In this document: positions 26,179 through 33,722 of the stretch, piece after piece
How positions within the stretch are numbered: position 1 is the first letter of the stretch
Layout: every line of letters begins with the position of its first letter
Assembly (NCBI GenBank): GCA_002722955.1
Contig: PBMZ01000102.1
Location: 1-64,000 of the forward strand
From: Planctomycetaceae bacterium
Lineage (GTDB): Bacteria; Planctomycetota; Planctomycetia; Planctomycetales; Planctomycetaceae
Direction: 5' to 3'
Length of the DNA: 64,000 nt
The notes under the pieces: model-generated
What the model saw: only the letters and a program-made list of their open reading frames with translations
What the model was told of the DNA's origin: nothing
Database searches by the model: none
Translations under genes and position numbers: made by a program

Positions 26179-27504
26179 CTAATTGAGCTTTAGTGGCTCG
26201 GGCTCGGGCGTCTTTTCAACCTTGTACTCGTGACTTCGCTTCCGGACCACAGTCGCCTTTTGAATGAAGTCGTCTTTCTTGATCGACTCGACAATCTGTT
26301 GTCCTTCAATGATTCGGCCAAAAACGGTGTGAGCATCTGGGTTTGGCGGATCAAGGTGTGGTGTTGATAAGTGCGTCATAAAGAATTGCGAACCGCCGGA
26401 ATCACGGCCTGCGTGAGCCATACTCAAGCTGCCCCGGAAGTGTCGGCGAGCATTCTCTTGGTGAGATTCACACTTAATCGTGTATCCAGGACCACCTTTT
26501 CCGTCATTCAACTCGTCCTCGTCTTTCGAATTCGGATCGCCACCTTGGACCATGAACTCGGAGATCACGCGGTGGAACTTCGTGCCGTCGTAATAGCCGG
26601 ATTCCGTCAAGGTGATAAAGTTGGCAACCGTGTTCGGTGCCTCGTTCTCGAACAATTCGATGACAATCTTGCCAACAGAGGTATCCAGTTGCACTCGAGG
26701 CAACGCCTCGTCGCCCTCTAGCTTCGCTTCTTTGGCTCGGATTTCTTGTTCCTTTTTCCACAGCTCGATGTACTTGTCGCAATTGCGCAGAAAGATTGAT
26801 GACTTCAAATTACGACGGTCAAGAACTCCGTCCTCTTCGCACTTCGAAAGAATCTCCTTCGCCTTTTCGAAGTTGTTGACCGCAAAATTGGCACAGCCAG
26901 CGATGTTTCGCACCAGCTTCGTTTCTCGGCCGGCTGCGAGCAGTTTGTCGGCTAACTCAAGCGCCGCGTCGTAGCTGTTCTCGCCATACAATCCGCTCAA
27001 TACCATTTCTCCCGCGAAGTGTTCTTCGGAGTTCTTCTCATACACGGCCTTGGCGATTGCCAGCATCTTGGGATAAACGTCGACTTCGAATTCGGCAATC
27101 AATTCCCGATAGCTGGAGACGATTTCACGCTTCTTGGTGTTCTCTTTTGCCGCATTGTAATCCTTCTTCAAGGCTTGAAGTTCCTCAAATATTTCGCCGC
27201 GTCGAGACTGCAAGCTCGCCCACTCTTCCAGCGGATCTTTGGGCTTGTCGTCAGCTTTTTGTCCCGCTTCGGCTTTCGCCTTCGCCTCGGCATCATCAGG
27301 CGCGATGAACTTCGGGCCTTTCTTCTCGCCATCGGCTGGTTTCTCGTCAGCCTTGGGCTTTGCCGAGTCGTCCGTTGACTTGGCTTCGTCGGCCTCCTTT
27401 TCCGCCGGCTTTTCGGGAGTGGTCTCTGTGTCGTCTTGTGCCGTTAAGCTGGAAAGCAAAAAGGAGACGCTTAGCAGCAGGGCAAATACAGTCAGTCTTT
27501 TCAT
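26179..27504 (-). CDS. Exported cyclophilin-type peptidylprolyl isomerase with long N-terminal region
   Basis: Prolyl isomerase acting in the periplasm or outside. A signal peptide (LTVFALLLSVSFLLSSLTAQ) is followed by a Lys/Glu/Asp/Pro-rich low-complexity stretch, a helical region with TPR-like character (about residues 90-250) and the cyclophilin domain at 265-425: GKIVIELFENEAPNTVANFI, YYDGTKFHRVISEFMVQGGD, RGSLSMAHAGRDSGGSQFFM and HTVFGRIIEG. The catalytic Arg (FHRV) and the QGGD and SQFFM motifs are present. Gene lies 16 bases after the LptF/G gene and 41 bases before the SelW-like gene. Confidence 0.92.
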   Translation of the reverse strand: MKRLTVFALLLSVSFLLSSLTAQDDTETTPEKPAEKEADEAKSTDDSAKPKADEKPADGEKKGPKFIAPDDAEAKAKAEAGQKADDKPKDPLEEWASLQSRRGEIFEELQALKKDYNAAKENTKKREIVSSYRELIAEFEVDVYPKMLAIAKAVYEKNSEEHFAGEMVLSGLYGENSYDAALELADKLLAAGRETKLVRNIAGCANFAVNNFEKAKEILSKCEEDGVLDRRNLKSSIFLRNCDKYIELWKKEQEIRAKEAKLEGDEALPRVQLDTSVGKIVIELFENEAPNTVANFITLTESGYYDGTKFHRVISEFMVQGGDPNSKDEDELNDGKGGPGYTIKCESHQENARRHFRGSLSMAHAGRDSGGSQFFMTHLSTPHLDPPNPDAHTVFGRIIEGQQIVESIKKDDFIQKATVVRKRSHEYKVEKTPEPEPLKLN

Positions 27505-27520
27505 TTTTCTATCCGGTTGT

Positions 27521-28699
27521 TTAGTGCATCAACGCTTTCTTCAGAATCACCCATGACCCACAGAATAAGATGACGTTCCCAATCCACATTGCCCAGGCTG
27601 GGTTGACCGTACCGGACTTTGAGAGATTCATCATTAACAACACAGCGGGATAATAAACCAACAAAATGGGCAAGAAGCACAGAAGAAAACTAGTCAAGAA
27701 TTGACGTCGGGCTTGCATGATCGAAAACGGACTTCCAACCAAAACGAAGAACAGGCAACTGGTGGAAAGTGCGAAGCGGCCATGCAATTCCGTGTTTAAT
27801 CGATAGATTTGCATTTGATTGAAATCAAATAGATATTGAATGCCAACGGAATCGAGTGTTGTGAGTCGATCGAAGTCGCCGGTTGCCAAAGCCAACGCAG
27901 CCTCGACATCCCGTTGCTCGACCAACTCATTCTTTCTGCCAGAAATGTCGGTCGAGCGAATGCGGATATCCTTGATGCTCAAGTGCCTCGCCTTAGGCTG
28001 CTTTCGCATGTAAGGAAATGGGAAAGATTGACGTAGGGACTTAGACTCGCCCCCGCCTCCGTCGGGAGTGCTCATCCGAGCCGCCGAAAGGTTCATCAAA
28101 ACCTCTTGCCGCTCGACATCAAATTCCATTGTCGCCGAATCTGCCTGAATCGTAATCGCATCGCCACCGGTAGGAGCGATTCGAATGTTGGGCTTAATCA
28201 ACGTTCGGCCATCGACATCGATGACGCTGATCACAAACCCTTTCTCTGGCCAGACAAAAACGTTCTCGGATTCTAATGTGTCATAAACGATGTCTTCAAT
28301 CGCGGACGCAGCAATTTTGCGAATGTTGCTCATCGCCCATGGGATGACTTGGTCGGTCAAAACCAGCGAGCCCAGACTCAACACCGCCCCTAACAAGAAA
28401 GCGGGCCAAAGCAAACTCAACACGTTAACGCCCGCGGCTTTTGCTGCTGTGATCTCTTGGTCGCCGGAAATACGTCCGTAAACGACGCACACCGTCAAAA
28501 GCAATGTTGCCGGAATGGTAAACGGAAGCAAGCTTGGGACGATGAAGGGCAGAATCTGAAGAACATGAAGCGGGCCAAGGTTCAGTTCTTGAGCCTGGCG
28601 AAAGACGCCGACGAACACCAGCAATACAGTGACGACCGAGAGTGCAAAGAAGAACACTCGCAGAAGTTCACTCAAGATGTATCGTTGCAAGAGTCGCAT
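27521..28699 (-). CDS. LptF/LptG family permease (YjgP/YjgQ)
   Basis: Inner-membrane component of an LptB2FG-type lipopolysaccharide transporter. Three N-terminal membrane helices (RYILSELLRVFFFALSVVTV and following), a periplasmic beta-jellyroll at residues 130-280 (VFVWPEKGFVISVIDVDG, ATMEFDVERQEVLMNLSAARM) and three C-terminal helices. Length 392 is usual. The partner permease is not in the window. The coupling helix segment ISGDQEITAAKAAGVN is well preserved. First of a three-gene minus-strand group with cyclophilin and SelW-like genes. Confidence 0.9.
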   Translation of the reverse strand: MRLLQRYILSELLRVFFFALSVVTVLLVFVGVFRQAQELNLGPLHVLQILPFIVPSLLPFTIPATLLLTVCVVYGRISGDQEITAAKAAGVNVLSLLWPAFLLGAVLSLGSLVLTDQVIPWAMSNIRKIAASAIEDIVYDTLESENVFVWPEKGFVISVIDVDGRTLIKPNIRIAPTGGDAITIQADSATMEFDVERQEVLMNLSAARMSTPDGGGGESKSLRQSFPFPYMRKQPKARHLSIKDIRIRSTDISGRKNELVEQRDVEAALALATGDFDRLTTLDSVGIQYLFDFNQMQIYRLNTELHGRFALSTSCLFFVLVGSPFSIMQARRQFLTSFLLCFLPILLVYYPAVLLMMNLSKSGTVNPAWAMWIGNVILFCGSWVILKKALMH

Positions 28700-28757
28700 T
28701 CAGTCCGACGAGTCCATTCGTGGGATTGAGTTGGCCGATGCCAAGGAATGCCGCATC

Positions 28758-28852
28758 GTAACCCGACGCGTGAGCGAGGGATTGGTCACACGCACTTACA
28801 AACAGAGCCTTCTTGTACCTGCGACCAATCCCTCGCTCACGCGTCGGGTTAC
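28758..28852. repeat. Intergenic palindrome family B, copy 1 (TRRVSEG/NPTRERG repeat)
   Basis: Perfect 30-base arms at 28758-28787 (beginning GTAACCCGACGCGTGAGCGA) and 28823-28852, with a 35-base spacer. Spurious frames in both strands translate to NPTRERG and TRRVSEG, known from wrongly called small genes in Pirellulaceae. Related copies are at 37181-37204 (single arm) and 56816-56905. Confidence 0.88.
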
Positions 28853-28892
28853 CATGAGCGCACCAAGCGCGAAGTATCGTCAACTTCGTCGA

Positions 28893-29672
28893 TTACCACA
28901 ATGTGTATCCGCCGTCGATCACGAATGACGCTCCCGTGACATAGCGAGCGGCGTCTGACGCAAGGTAAACGGCCATGGGACCGAGATCCTCGGGCTGCCC
29001 GAAGTCGCCCATCGGGACCTGAGACTTAAATGTATTGATGATGTCCGGATTCAGCTCAGCCCAACGAACATTCGGTTCGGTCATGAATCCTCCAGGGCAG
29101 ATTGCGTTCACAGTGACACCATTGCGTGCCCAATCGGTTGCGGTCGCGCGGGTGAAGTGAATGACGGCGGCTTTTGATGTTTCGTAGCTACGTCCACCGA
29201 TGTCGCGATTGCAGACAATGCCAGAGATCGATGCCACGTTGATGATGCGGCCTGAACCGCGTTCGACCATCGGCTTGCCCAGTAGTTTCGTGCACAGGAA
29301 CGTGCTGTTCAGGTTTAAGTCAAGAATCCGTTTCCACTCGTCCAGCGGCATGTCGATCGTTGGCGTGTCAATTCGGCGACCACCAACATTGTTGATCAAG
29401 ATGTCAATCGGGCCGAAATCGGAAAGTGCCTTTTGGCAAGCGGACTCGCACTCGTCCAAGTTTCCAACGTCGGCAACGATCGTGTCGACCTTTCGACCAA
29501 GTTCAAGAATGTCGTTGGCGGTCTGCTCGAGACTCTCAGCCGTTCGCCCCACCAACACGACATCCGCGCCAGCATCAGCGATCGCCAAAGCCATCTCGCG
29601 TCCAAGCCCGCGGCTTCCACCGGTGATGAAAAGTCGTTTTCCGTCCAAACGAAAGCGATCGAGAATGCTCAT
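28893..29672 (-). CDS. SDR family oxidoreductase (gluconate 5-dehydrogenase-like)
   Basis: Classical short-chain dehydrogenase of 259 residues. Cofactor motif TGGSRGLG near the N terminus, NNVGG for the NNAG motif, catalytic Ser in NVASISG, YETSK for YxxxK, and a PGGFMT loop followed by the usual C-terminal VTGASFVIDGGYT. The type fits gluconate 5-dehydrogenase or another sugar or polyol dehydrogenase. Its start overlaps the upstream amidohydrolase stop by four bases (ATGA), so the two are coupled and likely act in one catabolic step series. Confidence 0.92.
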   Translation of the reverse strand: MSILDRFRLDGKRLFITGGSRGLGREMALAIADAGADVVLVGRTAESLEQTANDILELGRKVDTIVADVGNLDECESACQKALSDFGPIDILINNVGGRRIDTPTIDMPLDEWKRILDLNLNSTFLCTKLLGKPMVERGSGRIINVASISGIVCNRDIGGRSYETSKAAVIHFTRATATDWARNGVTVNAICPGGFMTEPNVRWAELNPDIINTFKSQVPMGDFGQPEDLGPMAVYLASDAARYVTGASFVIDGGYTLW

Positions 29673-30523
29673 GGTGCTGCTCCTGGTTCAATGGCGGGCG
29701 AAACTTGCATGATGCGACTTGGTGTTGATGTCACCGCGGTCAGAATGTCTTCTTTGGGCATGCCTGCTGTTAGCAGTTTTTCCATTACCAACGGCAATGT
29801 GTGTCGAGGTGTCTGCCCAATGTGCCGAGCTTGCAAGTCGGTCGAAATGGTGTCGGGCGCGAATTCATCATTGATGGCGATTCGAGCAACCTCGGGATCG
29901 TAAGATGCCGTGCCGTGACCGATGTCGAAGAGGACGCCTCGCTTGCGCGCATCCCAGACTGCGGGCAAGACTGCAGCCTGGTTGACGATGCAATGCGGTG
30001 AGCGACGAAAACAGTAGGTCACAACATCGCCAGCTCGTAGCAATCGCAGTTGTTCTGCTAGCGACCAGTCTTCTGGACGTCGCATTCCAAACAACAATGG
30101 CAGGTCAGCCGCTTTGGCGATCTCAAGTCCGCGCGTCATGACCAACTTCGGGTCCGTGGCGCCACAGGCATGGTGACTGACATTCACGGCAACACCCCAA
30201 ATGTGGCTGCGATAGCGATCGATAGCCTCAACACATTCGCTCACATCAATGTTGTCAATGTCTTCGAAACACCCCTCAACCGTCGATTCCCCAACTCGCG
30301 ACGCATTGATGGCCAGTTTGACGTGCACCGTGGACTGATTGATCGTGTGTGCGATGTAATCAGCAATGTTCGCGGCGCCTGCGTCACCTTGCGAACCAAC
30401 AACGGTGGTCCCGAATGGCAACATATGCTCGTCGGGGTCCACACCAAACACCGAATCACGCTTCGCAGGGTGAGCGTGAAGGTCGACTAAGCCTGACACT
30501 TGAAATGGGTTTGGCGAGTCCAC
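29669..30523 (-). CDS. Atypical, shortened amidohydrolase (EF_0837/AHA_3915-like)
   Basis: Amidohydrolase-superfamily barrel: GLVDLHAHP directly after the start, PFGTTVVGSQGDAG, DIGHGTASYD and PDTISTDLQ agree with the amidohydrolase/deacetylase family that works with sugar acids. Several expected metal ligands look replaced: the Lys strand reads IWGVAVNVS and the His strands read LLFGMRRP and VVTYCFRRS. The N-terminal beta-sandwich is missing and the C terminus stops at IEPGAAP, just where relatives continue PGAAADI. GTG start at 30523. It may be a reduced or inactive enzyme, or a distinct subfamily. Coupled to the SDR gene. Confidence 0.7.
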   Translation of the reverse strand: MDSPNPFQVSGLVDLHAHPAKRDSVFGVDPDEHMLPFGTTVVGSQGDAGAANIADYIAHTINQSTVHVKLAINASRVGESTVEGCFEDIDNIDVSECVEAIDRYRSHIWGVAVNVSHHACGATDPKLVMTRGLEIAKAADLPLLFGMRRPEDWSLAEQLRLLRAGDVVTYCFRRSPHCIVNQAAVLPAVWDARKRGVLFDIGHGTASYDPEVARIAINDEFAPDTISTDLQARHIGQTPRHTLPLVMEKLLTAGMPKEDILTAVTSTPSRIMQVSPAIEPGAAP

Positions 30524-30535
30524 TCGAACGAGACC

Positions 30536-31486
30536 TCACTTCTTTGACTTCAGCAACATCTGAATCTTTTCTTCCAACTCCTGAGCTTGCGATTCGGCTT
30601 TATCGATCGGTAAGCCGGTACGCACACCGGGGCGCTTGTGCCCAATCTCTGAAAGCCACGCGTCGTGAAGCACGGTCGTTCTTTGAGTCACCACCTTCAA
30701 TAGCTCGGGCGAAGGTTCGACAGATTTTATCCCCCAGGCTTTCGCAACGGCGATCCCCATGATGCGATGCCCTTTCGCATTCATGTGAACTCCATCTCCC
30801 GAAAGCGTGAAGTTTGGGTCCTTCTTTCGGAGTTTGGCGACTTCGTTCTTCACCGGAGTATGCACGTCGATAACCATGTCGGCCTTTGTATTGCCAGCCA
30901 TGATCCACTGGCCGTATTTCTTCAGGACGCCGTCGTAGTTTTCATAAATGGCGAAGTACGCGTATTTCTCGGCACCGTCAGGTCGCAGTTTTCCCTTCTT
31001 TCGAAGCGGCAGCGGATCAAATGGGGGCGGCGTGAGCAGCACAACCTTGGCACCAGCCGCGTGTGACTTTTTCACCAGTTTGTTGATGCCAGCTTGATAA
31101 GCCTCGAAACGTGCCTTGCCGAAGGGATAGTAGATCCCGTCGTTCATCCCGTAACACGCAACGACGACATCTGGCTTGACCTTGGCAAGTGCTCGGTCGA
31201 GCCGTTCATGAACATCTGGACGCGGAAACGGATGATCGGGCTCGGATAACCCAGTACAAGTTTCGCTTGAGAGGCCAACTTGGATGATCTGAGGCATGGG
31301 TTGAACATCGCGAAGACGCACTTGCGTCTCAACCCAAGCCACGTAATGTCCCGAATTGGTTATCGAATCGCCAAGAAATAAAATCCGCTTTGCCTTTAAT
31401 GGAAACGGCTGGTCAGCGAATATTGGTGTCGAAGACCCAACGGTCAGTGAGATTCCCAGAACGACAAGCCGGATCGATCGATGCAT
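30536..31486 (-). CDS. Exported SGNH/GDSL hydrolase
   Basis: Esterase of the SGNH fold, probably deacetylating a carbohydrate. Signal peptide (LVVLGISLTVGSSTPIFA), block I ILFLGDSITNSG (catalytic Ser), block III VACYGMNDG (GxND) and block V LSGDGVHMNAKGH (DxxH). All four key residues are present. ATG 31486 is preferred over an in-frame codon at 31528 since AGAGGAA lies just ahead of it and the signal peptide follows. 316 residues. First gene of a group with the amidohydrolase and SDR. Confidence 0.9.
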   Translation of the reverse strand: MHRSIRLVVLGISLTVGSSTPIFADQPFPLKAKRILFLGDSITNSGHYVAWVETQVRLRDVQPMPQIIQVGLSSETCTGLSEPDHPFPRPDVHERLDRALAKVKPDVVVACYGMNDGIYYPFGKARFEAYQAGINKLVKKSHAAGAKVVLLTPPPFDPLPLRKKGKLRPDGAEKYAYFAIYENYDGVLKKYGQWIMAGNTKADMVIDVHTPVKNEVAKLRKKDPNFTLSGDGVHMNAKGHRIMGIAVAKAWGIKSVEPSPELLKVVTQRTTVLHDAWLSEIGHKRPGVRTGLPIDKAESQAQELEEKIQMLLKSKK

Positions 31487-31565
31487 TTCCGATTCCTCTT
31501 TGTAAAGATTCGAAGTTGCTGGAATCATCGCATAGTCTGTTGTTAACCATCAAGTCACCAAAGTC

Positions 31566-32417
31566 ATGCCACTTGTGAGAATGACAATGAAAGCCACGAC
31601 AATTTCTCCACTACTTTATTTCTCTACATTTCTGTTGTTCGTAATCCCTGTTTATGCCGAGAAACCCAATGCAAAACAGGCAGCAAATCAAGTCAAGCAA
31701 ATCATCGCACATCGCGGGGCGAGCTCGGAACGGCCAGAGTGTACGTTGACGGCGATTCGTCGAGCGATCGAAGTTGGCGCGACGGCTACCGAGGTGGACG
31801 TGCGAACTAGCCGCGACGGAGAACTGTTCATTCTCCACGATACGACATTAGACAGAACAACAAACGGCAAAGGACCGGCCAATCTGCTGACGCTGATTGA
31901 ACTACAAAGCTTAGACGCGGGCGCTTGGTTCGACGACAAATTTGAAGGCGAACGGATTCCGTCACTGATTCAAGCTGCCAAGCTTTGCAAAGGCCGTATC
32001 GACCTGTTGCTGGATTTGAAAGAGCAAGGAACCGACTACGACCAGCATGTCGTTCGAGTCATCCGCAAACACGGCGATCCAAAGCGGACGATTGTTGGCA
32101 TTCGCAGTGTGGCACAAGCTGTACGTTTCCGAAAGCTGCTGCCCCAAGCAAGGCAGCTTGCCCTGATCCCACGCGTTGACGACATCGAAGCGTTCGCGAA
32201 AGCCGGCGTTGACACAATCCGCATCTGGCCAAGATGGATACAAGATGGCACGCCAATCAAACGAGTTCGCGCCGTTGGCAAAATGCTTCACCTAAACGGA
32301 ACGAAGGGCGAGATCGACGAGACGCGACACCTTCTCCAATTCCAACCTGATTCGCTGTCATCCGATGATCCCGGCAAACTGAAGGCGACACTCTCGAAAC
32401 TTGCTGGCCGCAAGTAA
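31566..32417 (+). CDS. Exported glycerophosphodiester phosphodiesterase
   Basis: GDPD-family phosphodiesterase. Signal peptide (LLYFSTFLLFVIPVYA), then IIAHRGASSERPECTLTA (HRG motif; PEC for the usual PEN), ATEVDVRTSRDGELFILHD (metal Glu/Asp and catalytic His) and TNGKG. The C-terminal half keeps the barrel pattern (RIDLLLDLKEQG, VDTIRIWPRW). 283 residues. Divergent from the SGNH hydrolase gene with 79 bases between them. Ends just before a family D palindrome. Confidence 0.9.
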   Translation: MPLVRMTMKATTISPLLYFSTFLLFVIPVYAEKPNAKQAANQVKQIIAHRGASSERPECTLTAIRRAIEVGATATEVDVRTSRDGELFILHDTTLDRTTNGKGPANLLTLIELQSLDAGAWFDDKFEGERIPSLIQAAKLCKGRIDLLLDLKEQGTDYDQHVVRVIRKHGDPKRTIVGIRSVAQAVRFRKLLPQARQLALIPRVDDIEAFAKAGVDTIRIWPRWIQDGTPIKRVRAVGKMLHLNGTKGEIDETRHLLQFQPDSLSSDDPGKLKATLSKLAGRK

Positions 32418-32442
32418 TCCGAGCAAATGGGAGGCTCGACGT

Positions 32443-32476
32443 GAGAAGCCCGGGTTTTGCGAAACGTCGGGCTTCT
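32443..32476. repeat. Intergenic palindrome family D, copy 2
   Basis: Arms AGAAGCCCGGGTTTTG / GAAACGTCGGGCTTCT pair imperfectly; related to 40088-40120. It lies 26 bases after the GDPD stop, so here it could serve as a terminator although no T run follows. Confidence 0.6.
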
Positions 32477-32543
32477 ATTCGCCAAACAAAGCACCAGGCG
32501 ATGCCTCCCGTTCCGAGAATCTTCCGTATAGAATTCACCGCCT

Positions 32544-33110
32544 ATGACGGAGAAAGATGACCAGACTCTGATTCGTGAGTGCCTTGGTGGACAGACCGAG
32601 TCGTTCAATCAATTGGTGTTGCGTCATCAGAATCGCCTCTACAACACGCTTGTGAATGTCTTGAATTCTCAAGAAGACGCCAGAGACGTCGCTCAAGAAG
32701 CATTCGTGTTAGCATTCCAAAAACTTGAGTCCTTTCGTGGAGACTCGGCGTTTTACTCATGGCTTTTTCGCATCGCCATGAATGCGGCGTTCAGTTTTCA
32801 ACGAAAGCGAAAGCCCACAGCATCAATCGAAGCCGCTCGAGAAAACGCTGGTGCCGAGCCCACCGATGAACGACAGGACTCGGCCTCAAGCAGTGCCTTG
32901 GAATCGGTTGAGACTCAACAATTGGTTCGCACCGCCATCGCTCAACTTTCAGAAGAATACCGCACGGTGCTGGTGTTGAAGGAGATGGAAGGCTTGCGAT
33001 ATGAAGAGATCGCGGAAGTCGTTAACTGCCCGATCGGCACAGTCCGTAGCCGAATCCATCGCGCTCGCAGCGAATTGCGAGAATCTTTGGAAGCATTGTT
33101 GAAGAAGTGA
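32544..33110 (+). CDS. ECF sigma factor (RpoE/SigW-like)
   Basis: Region 2 is seen in FNQLVLRHQNRLYNTLVNVL, DVAQEAFVLAFQKL and FYSWLFRIAMNAA; region 4 in LSEEYRTVLVLKEMEGLRYE followed by EIAEVVNCPIGTVRSRIHRA. 188 residues, classic ECF type. Unlike most RpoE-like factors it has no recognisable anti-sigma gene directly after it; the next gene encodes an unknown cytoplasmic-looking protein. ATG start at 32544. Confidence 0.92.
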   Translation: MTEKDDQTLIRECLGGQTESFNQLVLRHQNRLYNTLVNVLNSQEDARDVAQEAFVLAFQKLESFRGDSAFYSWLFRIAMNAAFSFQRKRKPTASIEAARENAGAEPTDERQDSASSSALESVETQQLVRTAIAQLSEEYRTVLVLKEMEGLRYEEIAEVVNCPIGTVRSRIHRARSELRESLEALLKK

Positions 33111-33323
33111 ATTCCAGAGAAATTCAGGCTCCGCGGCGGTATGATGTTCTTTTGACGAGGACTCGCTATTGATTCGAAATCGATTCGACTCGAAAATAGG
33201 AGACATGCCCGCTCCGCGTCTTTGTTCGGAACTGTTCTTGCGATTCGGGCCACTCATCGCTGAAAGTCCAAAACAAACAACCAGAGGTTGCGCACAGAGC
33301 ACTCCTTGAGGAGAGACTAAATC

Positions 33324-33680
33324 ATGCCGCTATTTCCAAAGTTCGAAGATTGGAACATTGTTGGAATCATCTTCGAACGCAAGGGCCACTATCGAGTTAA
33401 CGGAAACCGAGCTCGCGGTAAGAACGCCAAGAAGGCGCGCCAAGGGGTCGAAAAACATAGCCGAACTGTTTTCTGGGCCGTCTTTGACCAAAAGGGGAAG
33501 CTGCTCGAAAGCGGGCTTGGCGGCGGGCAGCATGAAGTTGACCCACAAGTCATTGAGGATTTGAAAAAAGAAATCCACAACAACCGGAGCATCTTCCGAG
33601 TCCTTCAAACGTTGGAGAGCGGGCGAACAGAGAACGCAGCGAAACCGTTCGAGTGGAATGACGACGCCGCGATCAATTGA
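33324..33680 (+). CDS. Hypothetical protein of 118 residues
   Basis: Not recognised. GGAGAGA lies 8 bases ahead of the ATG. The sequence begins FEDWNIVGIIFERKGHYRVN, is rich in Lys/Arg in residues 25-45 and has a central stretch RTVFWAVFDQKGKLLESGLG, then a charged helix. No signal peptide or membrane segment. It lies between an ECF sigma factor and the MMPL gene. It could be a regulator of the sigma factor, but nothing in the sequence shows this. Confidence 0.65.
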   Translation: MPLFPKFEDWNIVGIIFERKGHYRVNGNRARGKNAKKARQGVEKHSRTVFWAVFDQKGKLLESGLGGGQHEVDPQVIEDLKKEIHNNRSIFRVLQTLESGRTENAAKPFEWNDDAAIN

Positions 33681-33722
33681 TAGACGGTTTTCTCAATCTC
33701 AACAACGGCGAAGTCGACCAGC

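Noticed and set aside
28748-28939. Small plus and minus frames reading NPTRERG and TRRVSEG
   Set aside because: Generated by the perfect family B palindrome; not genes.
33205-33309. 34-codon frame with an AGGAG-like site before the 118-residue gene
   Set aside because: Possible leader peptide, but no composition or homology support; not listed as a gene.
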